Part shown: positions 1 to 7,163 of the stretch, piece by piece
Numbering within the stretch: position 1 is the first letter of the stretch
Layout: each line of letters begins with the position of its first letter
Assembly (NCBI GenBank): GCA_013331415.1
Contig: DUGL01000201.1
Span: forward strand, 1 to 15,522
DNA from: Methanoregulaceae archaeon
GTDB taxonomy: Archaea > Halobacteriota > Methanomicrobia > Methanomicrobiales > Methanospirillaceae
Length of the DNA stretch: 15,522 nt
Direction of reading: 5' to 3'
Notes under the pieces: generated by a model
Seen by the model: the letters and a program-made list of their open reading frames with translations, nothing else
What the model was told of the DNA's origin: nothing
Databases searched by the model: none
Position numbers and translations under genes: made by a program

Positions 1-205
1 TTATGGGGGGGCCTGCTGCCTCTCCCGTCAATGGATCTCCGTATGGCTCCTGCCATCACCCCTAACGGAAGCCGGTGGGTGTGCTGTCGACGACCGGAAT
101 GACCCGATCACGCCTTATGGAGCAGGGTGCCAGGCCCCGGCAGGTGTCCGGGGGGTTCATACCCCCGGGGGTTCACGTATCTTTCAAGGCCGGGAATGAG
201 AACAA
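1..205. other. Non-coding left edge, downstream of the sensor kinase
   Basis: I see no credible gene here: minus-strand frames entering from the edge close within a few codons. It lies just past the 3' end of the minus-strand kinase. The notable content is the GC-rich stem at 148-168, listed separately, and a run of seven G at 5-11. Confidence 0.5.
148..168 (-). terminator. GC-rich hairpin after the sensor kinase, possible terminator
   Basis: Bases 148-154 (CCGGGGG) pair with 162-168 (CCCCCGG), a perfect 7-bp stem with a 7-base loop, about 40 bases past the stop codon of the minus-strand kinase. No clear U-tract follows on the minus strand. Archaeal terminators normally rely on T-rich tracts, so a role in termination or 3'-end stability is only inferred. 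Confidence 0.3.
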
Positions 206-2470
206 TCAGGCCGGCCTGCTGTCACCATCGAACGTGAAAGAAAAGGTTGCTCCTTTTCCTGGTTCACCCTTGGCCCAGATGCTCCCGCCATGGCGCCGGA
301 TGATACGGGCCACTATCGCGAGGCCGATACCCTCCCCTTCGTAACCTTCCGTGGTGTGCAGTTGCTGGAACGGTTCAAAGAGGCGCCCTGCATACCGCAT
401 ATCAAAGCCGACCCCGTTGTCCCGGACAAAGTAGGTTGTCCCGGCATCCTTGGCGATCGCCCCGATCACGATCCGGGGCTCCGGGGTATCCCGGGTGAAT
501 TTCGCCGCGTTCCCGATCAGGTTCCGGTAGACCTGCCGGAGCATGACCGGATCGGCAGAGCAGTGAGGGAGATCCCCGATCGCGACATCTATTGTCCGTT
601 CAGGGAACTGCTCCCGGAGCTCGGCAATGACCTCCCGGACCAGCGGTCCGGGATCGACCCGTTCGCGGTTCAGCTCCTGCCTGCCGATGCGGGAGAGGGT
701 GAGGAGCCCGGTTATCAGGCTGTCCATCTGCCCGGCATTTTTCCGGAGCGCCGCGAGGTAGTGCTGCTCCTTCTCGTCCAGCCGCGACCCGGCCGTCTTC
801 GCGAGGATGTACGAGAACCCGTCAATTGCCCGGAGCGGTGCCCGGAGGTCATGGGAGACCGAGTAGGTGAACGCTTCCATCTCCTGTGTCGCCTCCTCGA
901 GTGCAGCGGTCCGGTCCGCAACCCGGCGTTCCAGGTCGGTGTTCAGATGGCGTATCTCATCCTCGATCTGTTTCATCCGGGAGATATCGATGATGGTTCC
1001 CCTGATGCCGGCCGGGACCCCGTCCTGGATTATTGCCGAGGTGTAGACCATCAGGGGAATGGTGCTGCCATCTCTCTTCAACCCGGTATACTCGGTGCCT
1101 TGTGACTTCTCTCCCTGGCAGATAGCCCGGAACATGGCCTTCGCCCGCAGGCGGTCTCCGGGAACGAGCACATCGGTGATACTGATGCCCCGCTCCAGGT
1201 CGCGGGGGGTATAGCCGAAGACATCGAATGCCGTGGTGTTGGCAAATGTCACCCTGCCGAAGGGATCGGTCTCGAAGACCCCGAGGGGGAGGAGCTGCAC
1301 CAGGTCAATGAAGCGCGCCTCTCCCGCCTCGCACTGCCGGATGTGATCCTTCAACCGTTCGACCATGATCCGGATGCTCTCTGCAAGCGTGGAGAACTCG
1401 TAGCCGGGGACCGGGTGGACCGGGTGGTCGAGATCCCCGCCGGCAATTGCATCGACGTCCTCCATCAGCTGTTCGATTGGCCGGGAGATCTTCCGCGAGA
1501 CCACGATGGCGATGAGAGCTCCGGATGACAGCAGCAACAGGCCGGCAAGTGCATGGAGTAGCCGAAGCCGGTTCATCTCAGTCGCAAGCAGGTCGTCATT
1601 GTAGGTCAGCTTGGCAAAAATGCTCATGTCAGCTGCATAATCCGGGTCCCTGAGGTCAATGACTTCCCAGAAGATGGTTCTCCCGAGATCCGGTCTGTTG
1701 ATCTCCTGGCTGGTCCGGTTCTCCCAGAGGATGTAATCGAGCATGGCACGGTCTTCCACGGTCGGTTTATACGAGGAATTCCCGATCACCCGCTTCTGTT
1801 TCTGGAACAGGATGACCTCCTCGAGATACGGGTTGAACTCCCTGACCTCATCGATGATGTCTCTATACCTGATCTGCTGGCGCTCTCCACTGAATTGCTC
1901 TGCATGGAGCCCGAGTTCGAGGATGTAGCGGTTATCGGGTGTCGGCATGTAGCTGTACTTCGTGAGTGTTCCCGTGGTCCAGTCCCTGACAACCCGGTCC
2001 GGGTAGAACCCGGAAGTGTTCCGGATGCCGTGAAGGTACGTGCAGAAGTCAGGGTAGATGACCGCGAAGTCAAGGCCAACATCGGCAGGCACGGTTGAGT
2101 ACTCGATGATGCAGCGGTCATTGATCACGTAGATATCAAGGCCCCCGATATCTGCTTTCAGGGCCTCGAGGTCCATGTGGGAGGGATCCCCGCCGGTCCG
2201 GTTGTACTCCGCCATCACGACCGGGAATGCTTTCTGCATTTCGTTATTGTAGGCAGTATCATAGAGCTTGAGCCCGGCATCGATCAGCTCGAACGAGCGG
2301 TCAATATACGACTCGGTCATGACCCTGAGCCGGTCAGCGTTCTCCTGGAGGTTATTCCCGGAATTCTCGTAGTTTACATAGATACCGGCAAGGACAATCA
2401 CGATGATGGTGAAGAACAGGATACCCATAAGGAGGTACGAGAACGGCAGCTTCCCTCCACGGTCTCGCAT
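206..2470 (-). CDS. Membrane-bound sensor histidine kinase (sensor-HAMP-PAS-HisKA-HATPase)
   Basis: A 754-residue transmembrane sensor kinase. Order: TM helix about 11-31; an extracytoplasmic sensor region of about 270 residues (31-303), probably Cache-like but not assigned with certainty; TM helix about 305-325; HAMP about 326-378; PAS about 385-498; a short coiled coil about 500-530; HisKA with phospho-acceptor His540 in the motif SHDLRAPL; and a HATPase_c domain with the N-box around Asn650/Asn654, the G1 box DNGVGF (684-689) and the G2 box GEGIGL (712-717). All catalytic boxes are intact, so it should be active. It should sense an external ligand and autophosphorylate on His540. No receiver or regulator gene adjoins it. 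The ATG is preceded by GGAGGGAGCTGA about 5-15 bases upstream, which supports this start. The gene is divergent from the anchored protease at 2979. The domain calls are firm; the ligand is unknown. Confidence 0.93.
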   Translation of the reverse strand: MRDRGGKLPFSYLLMGILFFTIIVIVLAGIYVNYENSGNNLQENADRLRVMTESYIDRSFELIDAGLKLYDTAYNNEMQKAFPVVMAEYNRTGGDPSHMDLEALKADIGGLDIYVINDRCIIEYSTVPADVGLDFAVIYPDFCTYLHGIRNTSGFYPDRVVRDWTTGTLTKYSYMPTPDNRYILELGLHAEQFSGERQQIRYRDIIDEVREFNPYLEEVILFQKQKRVIGNSSYKPTVEDRAMLDYILWENRTSQEINRPDLGRTIFWEVIDLRDPDYAADMSIFAKLTYNDDLLATEMNRLRLLHALAGLLLLSSGALIAIVVSRKISRPIEQLMEDVDAIAGGDLDHPVHPVPGYEFSTLAESIRIMVERLKDHIRQCEAGEARFIDLVQLLPLGVFETDPFGRVTFANTTAFDVFGYTPRDLERGISITDVLVPGDRLRAKAMFRAICQGEKSQGTEYTGLKRDGSTIPLMVYTSAIIQDGVPAGIRGTIIDISRMKQIEDEIRHLNTDLERRVADRTAALEEATQEMEAFTYSVSHDLRAPLRAIDGFSYILAKTAGSRLDEKEQHYLAALRKNAGQMDSLITGLLTLSRIGRQELNRERVDPGPLVREVIAELREQFPERTIDVAIGDLPHCSADPVMLRQVYRNLIGNAAKFTRDTPEPRIVIGAIAKDAGTTYFVRDNGVGFDMRYAGRLFEPFQQLHTTEGYEGEGIGLAIVARIIRRHGGSIWAKGEPGKGATFSFTFDGDSRPA

Positions 2471-2969
2471 CCGTCAGCTCCCTCCGTCCTCTGGATCCGC
2501 CAGGCATCGCGATCCGGCGGTGTGTACTGGCTGGTGGACGTATGTGACCTTATTAGTTTCCCTGGTCATTCTTCCGTGCTCCCGTGAATCTCCCGGACCT
2601 ATTCTCTTTCAGGAACCCCCCGGGAGGAGATGCAGGGCCGCCCCTGGTACCCGCGAGGGTGGTTCGGAATAACCGGTCGTGACAGGGGAGATCCCTGGCA
2701 GATCAGGGGAAGGGAATCCCCGTTTATGTGCACCCGGAGCCCCGACCTGGAATCCTGCACCTGGTGGTCCCGGTCTCCATCCTGCCGGGGAATCAGGGTT
2801 CGCGGCCACCGCAATCATGATCCCCCCTCCTGCCCGGACTGTGCAGGTCGGGGCTGACCCAATGCTGGATATCCCTGCCGGGCAGCCTCCCGTGCTCCCT
2901 CTCCTTTCCTGCTGTTGTGCCGGACATGAACGTATATGGCCCATGAGATGACTATTCACGTACACGAAG
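2471..2969. other. 499-base divergent intergenic region
   Basis: This gap separates the divergent sensor kinase and protease genes. Open frames here have poor composition and no recognisable protein. A possible kinase TATA box reads AACTAATAAGG on the minus strand near 2549-2558, about 80 bases before the kinase ATG; this is weak. The protease promoter lies near 2932. A 12-bp inverted repeat at 2738-2855 is listed separately. Confidence 0.5.
2738..2855. repeat. 12-bp inverted repeat with nested stems
   Basis: AGCCCCGACCTG at 2738-2749 is the exact reverse complement of 2844-2855. Inside the 94-base spacer, GGTGG (2763-2767) can pair with CCACC (2806-2810), and CCCGG (2769-2773) with CCGGG (2785-2789), giving a long branched hairpin. 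There is no target-site duplication and no transposase. It could be a structured transcript, a protein-binding region between the divergent genes, or a remnant of a small mobile element. Confidence 0.6.
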
Positions 2970-2973
2970 GTGG
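2932..2973 (+). promoter_or_regulatory. Protease promoter and ribosome-binding site
   Basis: GTATATGG at 2932-2939 resembles an archaeal TATA box and would place transcription start near 2962. GAAGGTGG at 2966-2973 matches the archaeal Shine-Dalgarno core (GGTG) and sits five bases before GTG 2979. The ribosome-binding site decides the start, because the upstream in-frame GTG at 2970 lies inside it. Confidence 0.5.
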
Positions 2974-2978
2974 TTCCT

Positions 2979-4058
2979 GTGAAGATACCGCTGATCAGTA
3001 TCGGTATTGTCGTCGTTCTCCTTCTCGTCATTATCCTGCTTGGTGCCGGGACTGGGGAAGCACCCCCCGATTACCAGGAAGTGAAGAAACAGCACGAGGA
3101 TTCGCTCGTTGCAATGGAAGGGGTCACCGGGGTGTGCACATACCCGGACACCCACGAGATCGTGGTGATGATCGAGGATGAGCACATGGCCGCGACCATA
3201 CCTCAGACCATTGATGGCTACCCGGTCACCGTGGTCGTGACCGGGAAGCTGACTGCTCATGTCGCTGCTGCTCCCCTGGCTCCGGCTGCCATACCCTTGC
3301 CGGATTCTGATTCCCTGCCCTTTGCAACAACCACTGAACCGGCCCGGCACCTGGACCCGGCCGGGCTTAATGCCTATGCTGCATCGATCACGCCAACCGG
3401 GATCGCCCGCCCGCTCATCGGCGGAATAAGTGTCGGGAACGCCGGTTTTCCCGGATCGGCGGGAACGCTCGGGCTGGTGGTCACCGGAGCTGAAGGGGAC
3501 GGCCTGTATGGGCTCGGCTGTGACCATGTCCTGGCGCTCGGCAGGGACGGGATGGTTGTCCCGCCAGGGACGCCGGTACTGCAGCCTGCCGGTTCCCGGG
3601 CCCCCGCTGAACGGAGCCGTATCGGGAACCTCACCCACTTCACCGCGATCGCGTTCTCCCGCTCCGGGGTCAACTATGCCGATGCCGCGATCACCCGCCT
3701 CGAGGTGGACGGCCTGCCGGGGCTGGTCCTCGACGCGGCAAACGGCACATTCTACACGCTGAACGGGACAACGACGGTAACGCGGGGCGATACCGTGCGA
3801 AAGAGCGGGATCACCACCGGGGTCACGACCGGCCAGGTGATCGCAACCGATGCGATCGTCCGGGTATTTTTCACCGATGACCAGTGGGCGGTCTTCCGCG
3901 ACCAGGTCCTGACCGGCAACATCGGGTCGGCCGGCGACAGCGGTTCCGCGGTCGACCGGGACGGGAGATTTGTCGGCCTCTACTTTGCCGGGTCAGATAC
4001 GGCAGGCGTGATCTGCAAGGCTGAGCACATCCTCGGTCCCCTGGGCGTGACCATCTGA
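2979..4058 (+). CDS. Membrane-anchored trypsin-like (PA clan) serine protease
   Basis: A 359-residue protein from GTG 2979; an in-frame GTG at 2970 would add three residues but overlaps the ribosome-binding site. It has an uncleaved N-terminal anchor (about 5-25), then a small alpha/beta domain (about 31-95) with valine-rich strands, a proline/alanine-rich linker (about 96-120) and a chymotrypsin-fold domain to the C terminus. Likely triad: His183 in CDHVLA, Asp235 in YADAAI, Ser321 in GDSGS. The segment at 274-286 (RKSGITTGVTTGQ) matches the strand pattern typical of this trypsin-like family. It is probably tethered with the catalytic domain outside the cell. Topology and triad are read from the sequence; the family is known to include active peptidases; the substrate is unknown. 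The N-terminal domain could act as a pro-region or inhibitor-like module. It is divergent from the sensor kinase. Confidence 0.85.
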   Translation: MKIPLISIGIVVVLLLVIILLGAGTGEAPPDYQEVKKQHEDSLVAMEGVTGVCTYPDTHEIVVMIEDEHMAATIPQTIDGYPVTVVVTGKLTAHVAAAPLAPAAIPLPDSDSLPFATTTEPARHLDPAGLNAYAASITPTGIARPLIGGISVGNAGFPGSAGTLGLVVTGAEGDGLYGLGCDHVLALGRDGMVVPPGTPVLQPAGSRAPAERSRIGNLTHFTAIAFSRSGVNYADAAITRLEVDGLPGLVLDAANGTFYTLNGTTTVTRGDTVRKSGITTGVTTGQVIATDAIVRVFFTDDQWAVFRDQVLTGNIGSAGDSGSAVDRDGRFVGLYFAGSDTAGVICKAEHILGPLGVTI

Positions 4059-4105
4059 GGCAGTCCGGCACGTCCCCGGAGGGGTCCCGGGAGAAAACGA
4101 GCGAG

Positions 4106-4138
4106 GGGATGAGAGACCGCCAGTCGATCCCTCATCCC
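4106..4138. repeat. 8-bp stem between convergent genes
   Basis: GGGATGAG at 4106-4113 pairs exactly with CTCATCCC at 4131-4138, with a 17-base loop, 48 bases after the protease stop. It lies in the gap between the convergent protease and zinc-ribbon genes, so it may mark transcript ends. There is no T-tract. Confidence 0.35.
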
Positions 4139-4233
4139 GTGAGCAGGGGATCTTCCCGGTGAAGGCCGGGGTTCCCTGGATGCCTGAAGAGAAGATTCGC
4201 CTGCAGGGTAGGGGGGGCCTGGTTCTTGTCGCA

Positions 4234-4386
4234 CTACCGGGCTCTCTTTGCCTCGATCCACCGCTTGACCTTCCCGCACCGCGTGCAGGTCTGTTTCCAC
4301 TCGATAACGTTTGAGGAATACTCGTTGTACCCGCGTTTCTTTCCCCATGCATGCAGGCCGAGGGAGCAGAGGATCCGTCCGGGCAT
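4234..4386 (-). CDS. Small zinc-ribbon-like protein, 50 residues
   Basis: A short basic protein starting MPGRILCSLGLHAWG and ending in an arginine/lysine-rich tail. It has a Cys7...His12 pair with Trp14, and a TCTRCGK knuckle with Cys34 and Cys37, followed by a tryptophan. This CxxxxHxW...CxxC layout is seen in many tiny zinc-ribbon proteins of bacteria, archaea and prophages, so it probably binds one zinc ion. The role is unknown; nucleic-acid binding is only a guess. The frame stays open for 22 codons upstream, but that part is proline/arginine-rich and lacks family character, so ATG 4386 is chosen. No Shine-Dalgarno precedes it. A TATA-like box lies 25-33 bases upstream, which suggests a leaderless transcript. 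It is convergent with the protease and divergent from the TPR gene. Confidence 0.7.
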   Translation of the reverse strand: MPGRILCSLGLHAWGKKRGYNEYSSNVIEWKQTCTRCGKVKRWIEAKRAR

Positions 4387-4410
4387 AGTGGGGGGTTTTG
4401 GCGGGAGAGA

Positions 4411-4419
4411 GGATAAAGG
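4411..4419 (-). promoter_or_regulatory. TATA-like box for the zinc-ribbon gene (leaderless)
   Basis: The minus strand reads CCTTTATCC here, centred about 29 bases before ATG 4386. Archaeal TATA boxes centre near -26, so transcription would begin at or within a few bases of the start codon. This agrees with the lack of a ribosome-binding site (the bases before ATG are C-rich). Confidence 0.45.
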
Positions 4420-4600
4420 GATGCGGGTGCGAGGATCCTTGTGCATTCTCACCGGTCACCGTGCAGGTTGGCTCATCCGGTCATGACACCCCTCCCGACC
4501 CCTGGTGCGTGGAAGAGGTGCCAGGCACCGGGAGCGTCCCGGCATCGGTCTGCCTGCCGGCAGGGAACGAGCGGCCCGGGAATTCCGGAATCAGGGAATG

Positions 4601-4649
4601 AATATAAAAATCTGGGAGTATTTTATTAGTCGGGTATACGATACGTATC
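4601..4649 (+). promoter_or_regulatory. TPR gene promoter with a palindromic putative operator
   Basis: AATATAAAAA at 4601-4610 is the best TATA-like box in the window, with a second A/T-rich element, TATTTTATTAG, at 4619-4629. Immediately downstream GATACGTATC (4640-4649) is a perfect 10-bp palindrome in a TATACGATACGTATCA context, close to the predicted start sites (about 4632 or 4650). This is a plausible repressor site for the TPR gene whose ATG is at 4674. The TATA call is good; the operator is inferred. Confidence 0.5.
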
Positions 4650-4673
4650 ACCAGGGCCAGCGGGGAAAAACCT

Positions 4674-5573
4674 ATGGGTCTGCTCTATGGATGGTTCTGG
4701 AAGAAGCCAAAGGATGTGAACCTGGAACAGGCGGAAGCGCTCCTGGCCCGGGGGAACTACCGGCGTGCGCTCCCCCTCTTCCAGCGTGCCCTGGAGGATG
4801 GCGACGAAGTGCCGGTGTTATACGGGATTGCCCGCTGCCTTGAGCACCTGGACCAGTACGAGCAGGCCGGAAAATATTACCAGCGGGTACTGGCATCTGA
4901 CCCGCGGAACACGGATGCCCTTGCCGGTATGGCGACCTCGCTTGAGAAGGTGGGTAACTACCGGGAAGCCGTCAGGTTCTACGAGAAAGCGATCCTTCAC
5001 GATCCCCATGACCCCGGGATCCGGGTCCGGATTGGGAGGTGCCTGATTGCCCTCGGGGCATACGGGAAAGCACTGCAGTACCTGGATGATGCGCTCGTTT
5101 TAAACACCATCTTTGCCGATGCCTGGATGGCGAAGGGTGATGCGCTCTACCGGCTGAAACGGTACGAAGAGGCCGCGTTATCCTACCGGAAAGTGCTCGA
5201 GCTCGACCCCCGGAACCCTGGCATCCGGACCTCGTTTGCGGTCTGCCTGAGCCGGCTCGGCCAGTTCGACCAGGCGCTCGCAATGTTTGACCGGGCACTC
5301 ACCCTCAATGCCCGGGATGCCCGGGCCTGGTTTGAGAAGGGGATCTGCCTCGCGAGCTGGCGGCGGTGCAAGGAGGCGATCGATGCCTTTGACCAGCTCC
5401 TCGCTCTCGATCCCGGCTGTGGGATGGCCTACTACGAGAAAGGGTACTGCCTGGAGGTTCTCGGTGACGAAGAACAGGCAGCAGCCTGTTTCCGGCAGGC
5501 GCGGCTCAAAGGGTATGGTGCGTTCCGGACCCGGGTCCGGTACCACTTCATCGACGGGTACTCATTCTACTAG
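4674..5573 (+). CDS. Tetratricopeptide repeat (TPR) protein
   Basis: A 299-residue soluble protein with no signal peptide or membrane segment. After a short N-terminal tail (1-15) it is built almost wholly of TPR helix pairs. The first unit is about 16-45, then seven units start at 46, 80, 114, 148, 182, 216 and 250, each exactly 34 residues with no insertions. They show the expected small/aromatic/Ala-Leu pattern and D-P between units (for example LDPRNPG, LDPGCG). Such solenoids act as protein-protein scaffolds; no catalytic residues are seen. The C terminus (about 284-299) is aromatic-rich and may be a capping helix. The ribosome-binding site is weak (GGGGAAAA six bases upstream). It stands alone, divergent from the zinc-ribbon gene, with a strong promoter. 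The partner is unknown. Confidence 0.9.
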   Translation: MGLLYGWFWKKPKDVNLEQAEALLARGNYRRALPLFQRALEDGDEVPVLYGIARCLEHLDQYEQAGKYYQRVLASDPRNTDALAGMATSLEKVGNYREAVRFYEKAILHDPHDPGIRVRIGRCLIALGAYGKALQYLDDALVLNTIFADAWMAKGDALYRLKRYEEAALSYRKVLELDPRNPGIRTSFAVCLSRLGQFDQALAMFDRALTLNARDARAWFEKGICLASWRRCKEAIDAFDQLLALDPGCGMAYYEKGYCLEVLGDEEQAAACFRQARLKGYGAFRTRVRYHFIDGYSFY

Positions 5574-6009
5574 TGCCGGTTACCTGTCGCCTCAGCCGGG
5601 CTGGGAACGGTATGGCCGGGGGTCTCACCGCCTCCATCCTCTCCTGGTGCCGGGAACCCCGGAGGTCATTGTATCGGAGGGATGTCCTGTCCGTCATCCG
5701 AAAGCCTCCACCCCCCTCTCTCCACGCCCGCGCCGGAACGGTCCGGGAGGGAGCGTGACGCCCGGGACAAGGGGGTGGAGAGCATCATCTCCTGTGGCTG
5801 TCCGGAACCGGTCACCGGCACTGGTGCAGGCCCGGGCGTCCTGCAGTCTCAGGAATGCCTACGAAATCATTCTGCGATGGGCTGCCCGGACCGGAGCCCG
5901 GGAAACGGCGGTGATCCGGTGCCATCGTACCAGTCTCTGTGGTCTCACCCTCCCCGTATCCCGGACCGGATGGTCATCATTTTTCCGTGGAAAGAATGAA
6001 TACCTGTCC
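5574..6009. other. 436-base gap, with a 10-bp inverted repeat at 5706-5780
   Basis: No convincing gene lies between the TPR and cupin genes. The cupin frame remains open back to 5287, but that upstream part overlaps the TPR gene and is serine/arginine/glycine-rich without family features. CTCCACCCCC (5706-5715) pairs exactly with GGGGGTGGAG (5771-5780) around a 55-base spacer; it may be a 3' structure of the TPR transcript. A weak A/T element, CATTTTTCC, near 5979-5987 could be the cupin promoter. Confidence 0.45.
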
Positions 6010-6879
6010 ATGATCAGGGCATGTCTCCTCATTCTTGTGTGTGTGCTCAGCGCTGCCGGGTGCGTCACCGAACACCCGGATCCCGTCAAACATCCGGATC
6101 TCCTCCTGATCACCCCTGCTGAACCATTCCCCCTTTTCGTTGACCAGGGGCAGTACCGTGCGATCCTGGAAGGGGAGAACCTGTCTGTTCCGGCCAGGTA
6201 CAGCCTCGGGCTGGTGACCATTCCCCCCGGGAAGGCGACGCCTCCCCACCGCCTCCTCGGGACCACGGAGATGATCGCGGTCCTTGCAGGAGAGGCTGCG
6301 GTCCGGTGCGATAACGAGACGGTGATCGCCCCGCCGGGATCGGTCGTCCTCCTGCCTGCTGATGTGCTCCAGTCGATTGCAGCACGCGGGAACGATGACC
6401 TCGTCTACCTCTCGGTCATCCAGCCGCCGTATACCGCTGCGATCGATATCAGGGAGGGCGACCCTGCCCTGTACACGATAGTGAGCGACCACGTGCCGGT
6501 GCTCGTCACCAGCCCGGGTGAGGGGATCATCTGGGACTACGAGACCGGGACACGGATCATCACCCTCCTGAACCCGGTCCTGATGCCGGAATTGGATCTG
6601 CCGGTGAGCTACAGTATTGCGTACGCAGAGATCCTTCCGGGCGGGTACATCGCAGAGAACCAATTGATCGGATCTTCCGAGCTGATATACGTGGTAACCG
6701 GTGAAATCGGGATCAGCACCCCCGGGGGAACCGTGATCACGGTCCCTGCCGGGAGCGCCGGGTACATCCCGCCGGACCAAGTGAAGGGGTACCGGAATAC
6801 TGCCGGCACCCTGTCAACGATGCTGACGCTTGTGGATCCGGCATGGACCCCGGAGATGACCGTGATGGCGGGCAGCTGA
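6010..6879 (+). CDS. Lipoprotein with two cupin domains
   Basis: A 289-residue protein starting at ATG 6010, where a lipoprotein signal peptide begins: a short basic start (MIR), a hydrophobic core and the lipobox LSAAGC with Cys18 as the likely lipid-anchored residue. Two beta-barrel cupin repeats follow. Cupin 1 (about 63-138) has motif 1 PPGKATPPHRLLGTTE with His80 and Glu87, then PPGSVVLLPADVLQ. Cupin 2 (about 203-276) has ILPGGYIAENQLIGSSE with Glu224, then PAGSAGYIPPD. Most usual metal-binding histidines are absent in both: cupin 1 keeps one His and one Glu, cupin 2 only the Glu. A ligand-binding or structural role therefore seems likelier than an oxygenase or isomerase. It is probably anchored on the outer face of the membrane. 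No clear ribosome-binding site precedes the ATG. The fold is fairly certain; the function is unknown. Confidence 0.85.
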   Translation: MIRACLLILVCVLSAAGCVTEHPDPVKHPDLLLITPAEPFPLFVDQGQYRAILEGENLSVPARYSLGLVTIPPGKATPPHRLLGTTEMIAVLAGEAAVRCDNETVIAPPGSVVLLPADVLQSIAARGNDDLVYLSVIQPPYTAAIDIREGDPALYTIVSDHVPVLVTSPGEGIIWDYETGTRIITLLNPVLMPELDLPVSYSIAYAEILPGGYIAENQLIGSSELIYVVTGEIGISTPGGTVITVPAGSAGYIPPDQVKGYRNTAGTLSTMLTLVDPAWTPEMTVMAGS

Positions 6880-6929
6880 AGCCCTGGTTCCCACAAACGG
6901 GCAGCCGATATCCGGTCTCGCCACTCTGG

Positions 6930-6981
6930 CCTGGCACTTCTGTAGGAGGAGTCCGGGACTGGGGTGTCCCGAAGTGACAGG
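6930..6981. repeat. Stem structure A: three-way-junction-like element
   Basis: CCTG (6930-6933) plus CACTTC (6935-6940) pair with GAAGTG (6971-6976) plus CAGG (6978-6981), ten pairs with one mismatch. Inside, GGA (6945-6947) pairs with TCC (6952-6954) around a 4-base loop, and GGGAC (6955-6959) pairs with GTCCC (6966-6970) around a 6-base loop, stacking directly on the outer stem. It could be an RNA domain or a 3' processing or termination structure. Confidence 0.5.
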
Positions 6982-7014
6982 GAGGCCGGCGCCCATGACC
7001 GGGAGTGATAAATC

Positions 7015-7062
7015 GGATTCCGGCTGTCCGAAATCACGGGGCTGCATCCCCGTGATGAATCC
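7015..7062. repeat. Stem structure B: compact three-way junction
   Basis: GGATTC (7015-7020) pairs with GAATCC (7057-7062). Inside, CGG (7021-7023) pairs with CCG (7028-7030) around a 4-base loop, and ATCACGGGG (7033-7041) pairs perfectly with CCCCGTGAT (7048-7056) around a 6-base loop. All 48 bases except two A and the two loops are paired. It has the same layout as structure A, although the sequences differ. Confidence 0.55.
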
Positions 7063-7098
7063 CGTGTGGTGAGCTGCCCCGGGTGGTTCTCCCTTCTC

Positions 7099-7140
7099 TC
7101 CCTTTCCTGCGTGGCAGCCTGTCCCTGCCGCAGGAAGGGA
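7099..7140. repeat. Stem structure C: 16-bp bulged hairpin
   Basis: TCCCTT (7099-7104), CCTGC (7106-7110) and GGCAG (7113-7117) pair with CTGCC (7125-7129), GCAGG (7130-7134) and AAGGGA (7135-7140), leaving bulges at 7105 and 7111-7112 and a 7-base loop. It is strong enough to fold as RNA on either strand. Confidence 0.55.
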
Positions 7141-7163
7141 GGACAGCGTGGCATGCATACCCC

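Noticed and set aside
2609..3031. A minus-strand 140-codon frame in the divergent gap
   Set aside because: It is proline/glycine/arginine-rich, overlaps the protease start and lacks a recognisable domain.
5287..6009. A 241-codon upstream extension of the cupin gene
   Set aside because: It overlaps the TPR gene in another frame and is serine/arginine/glycine-rich. The lipoprotein signal at ATG 6010 fixes the true start.
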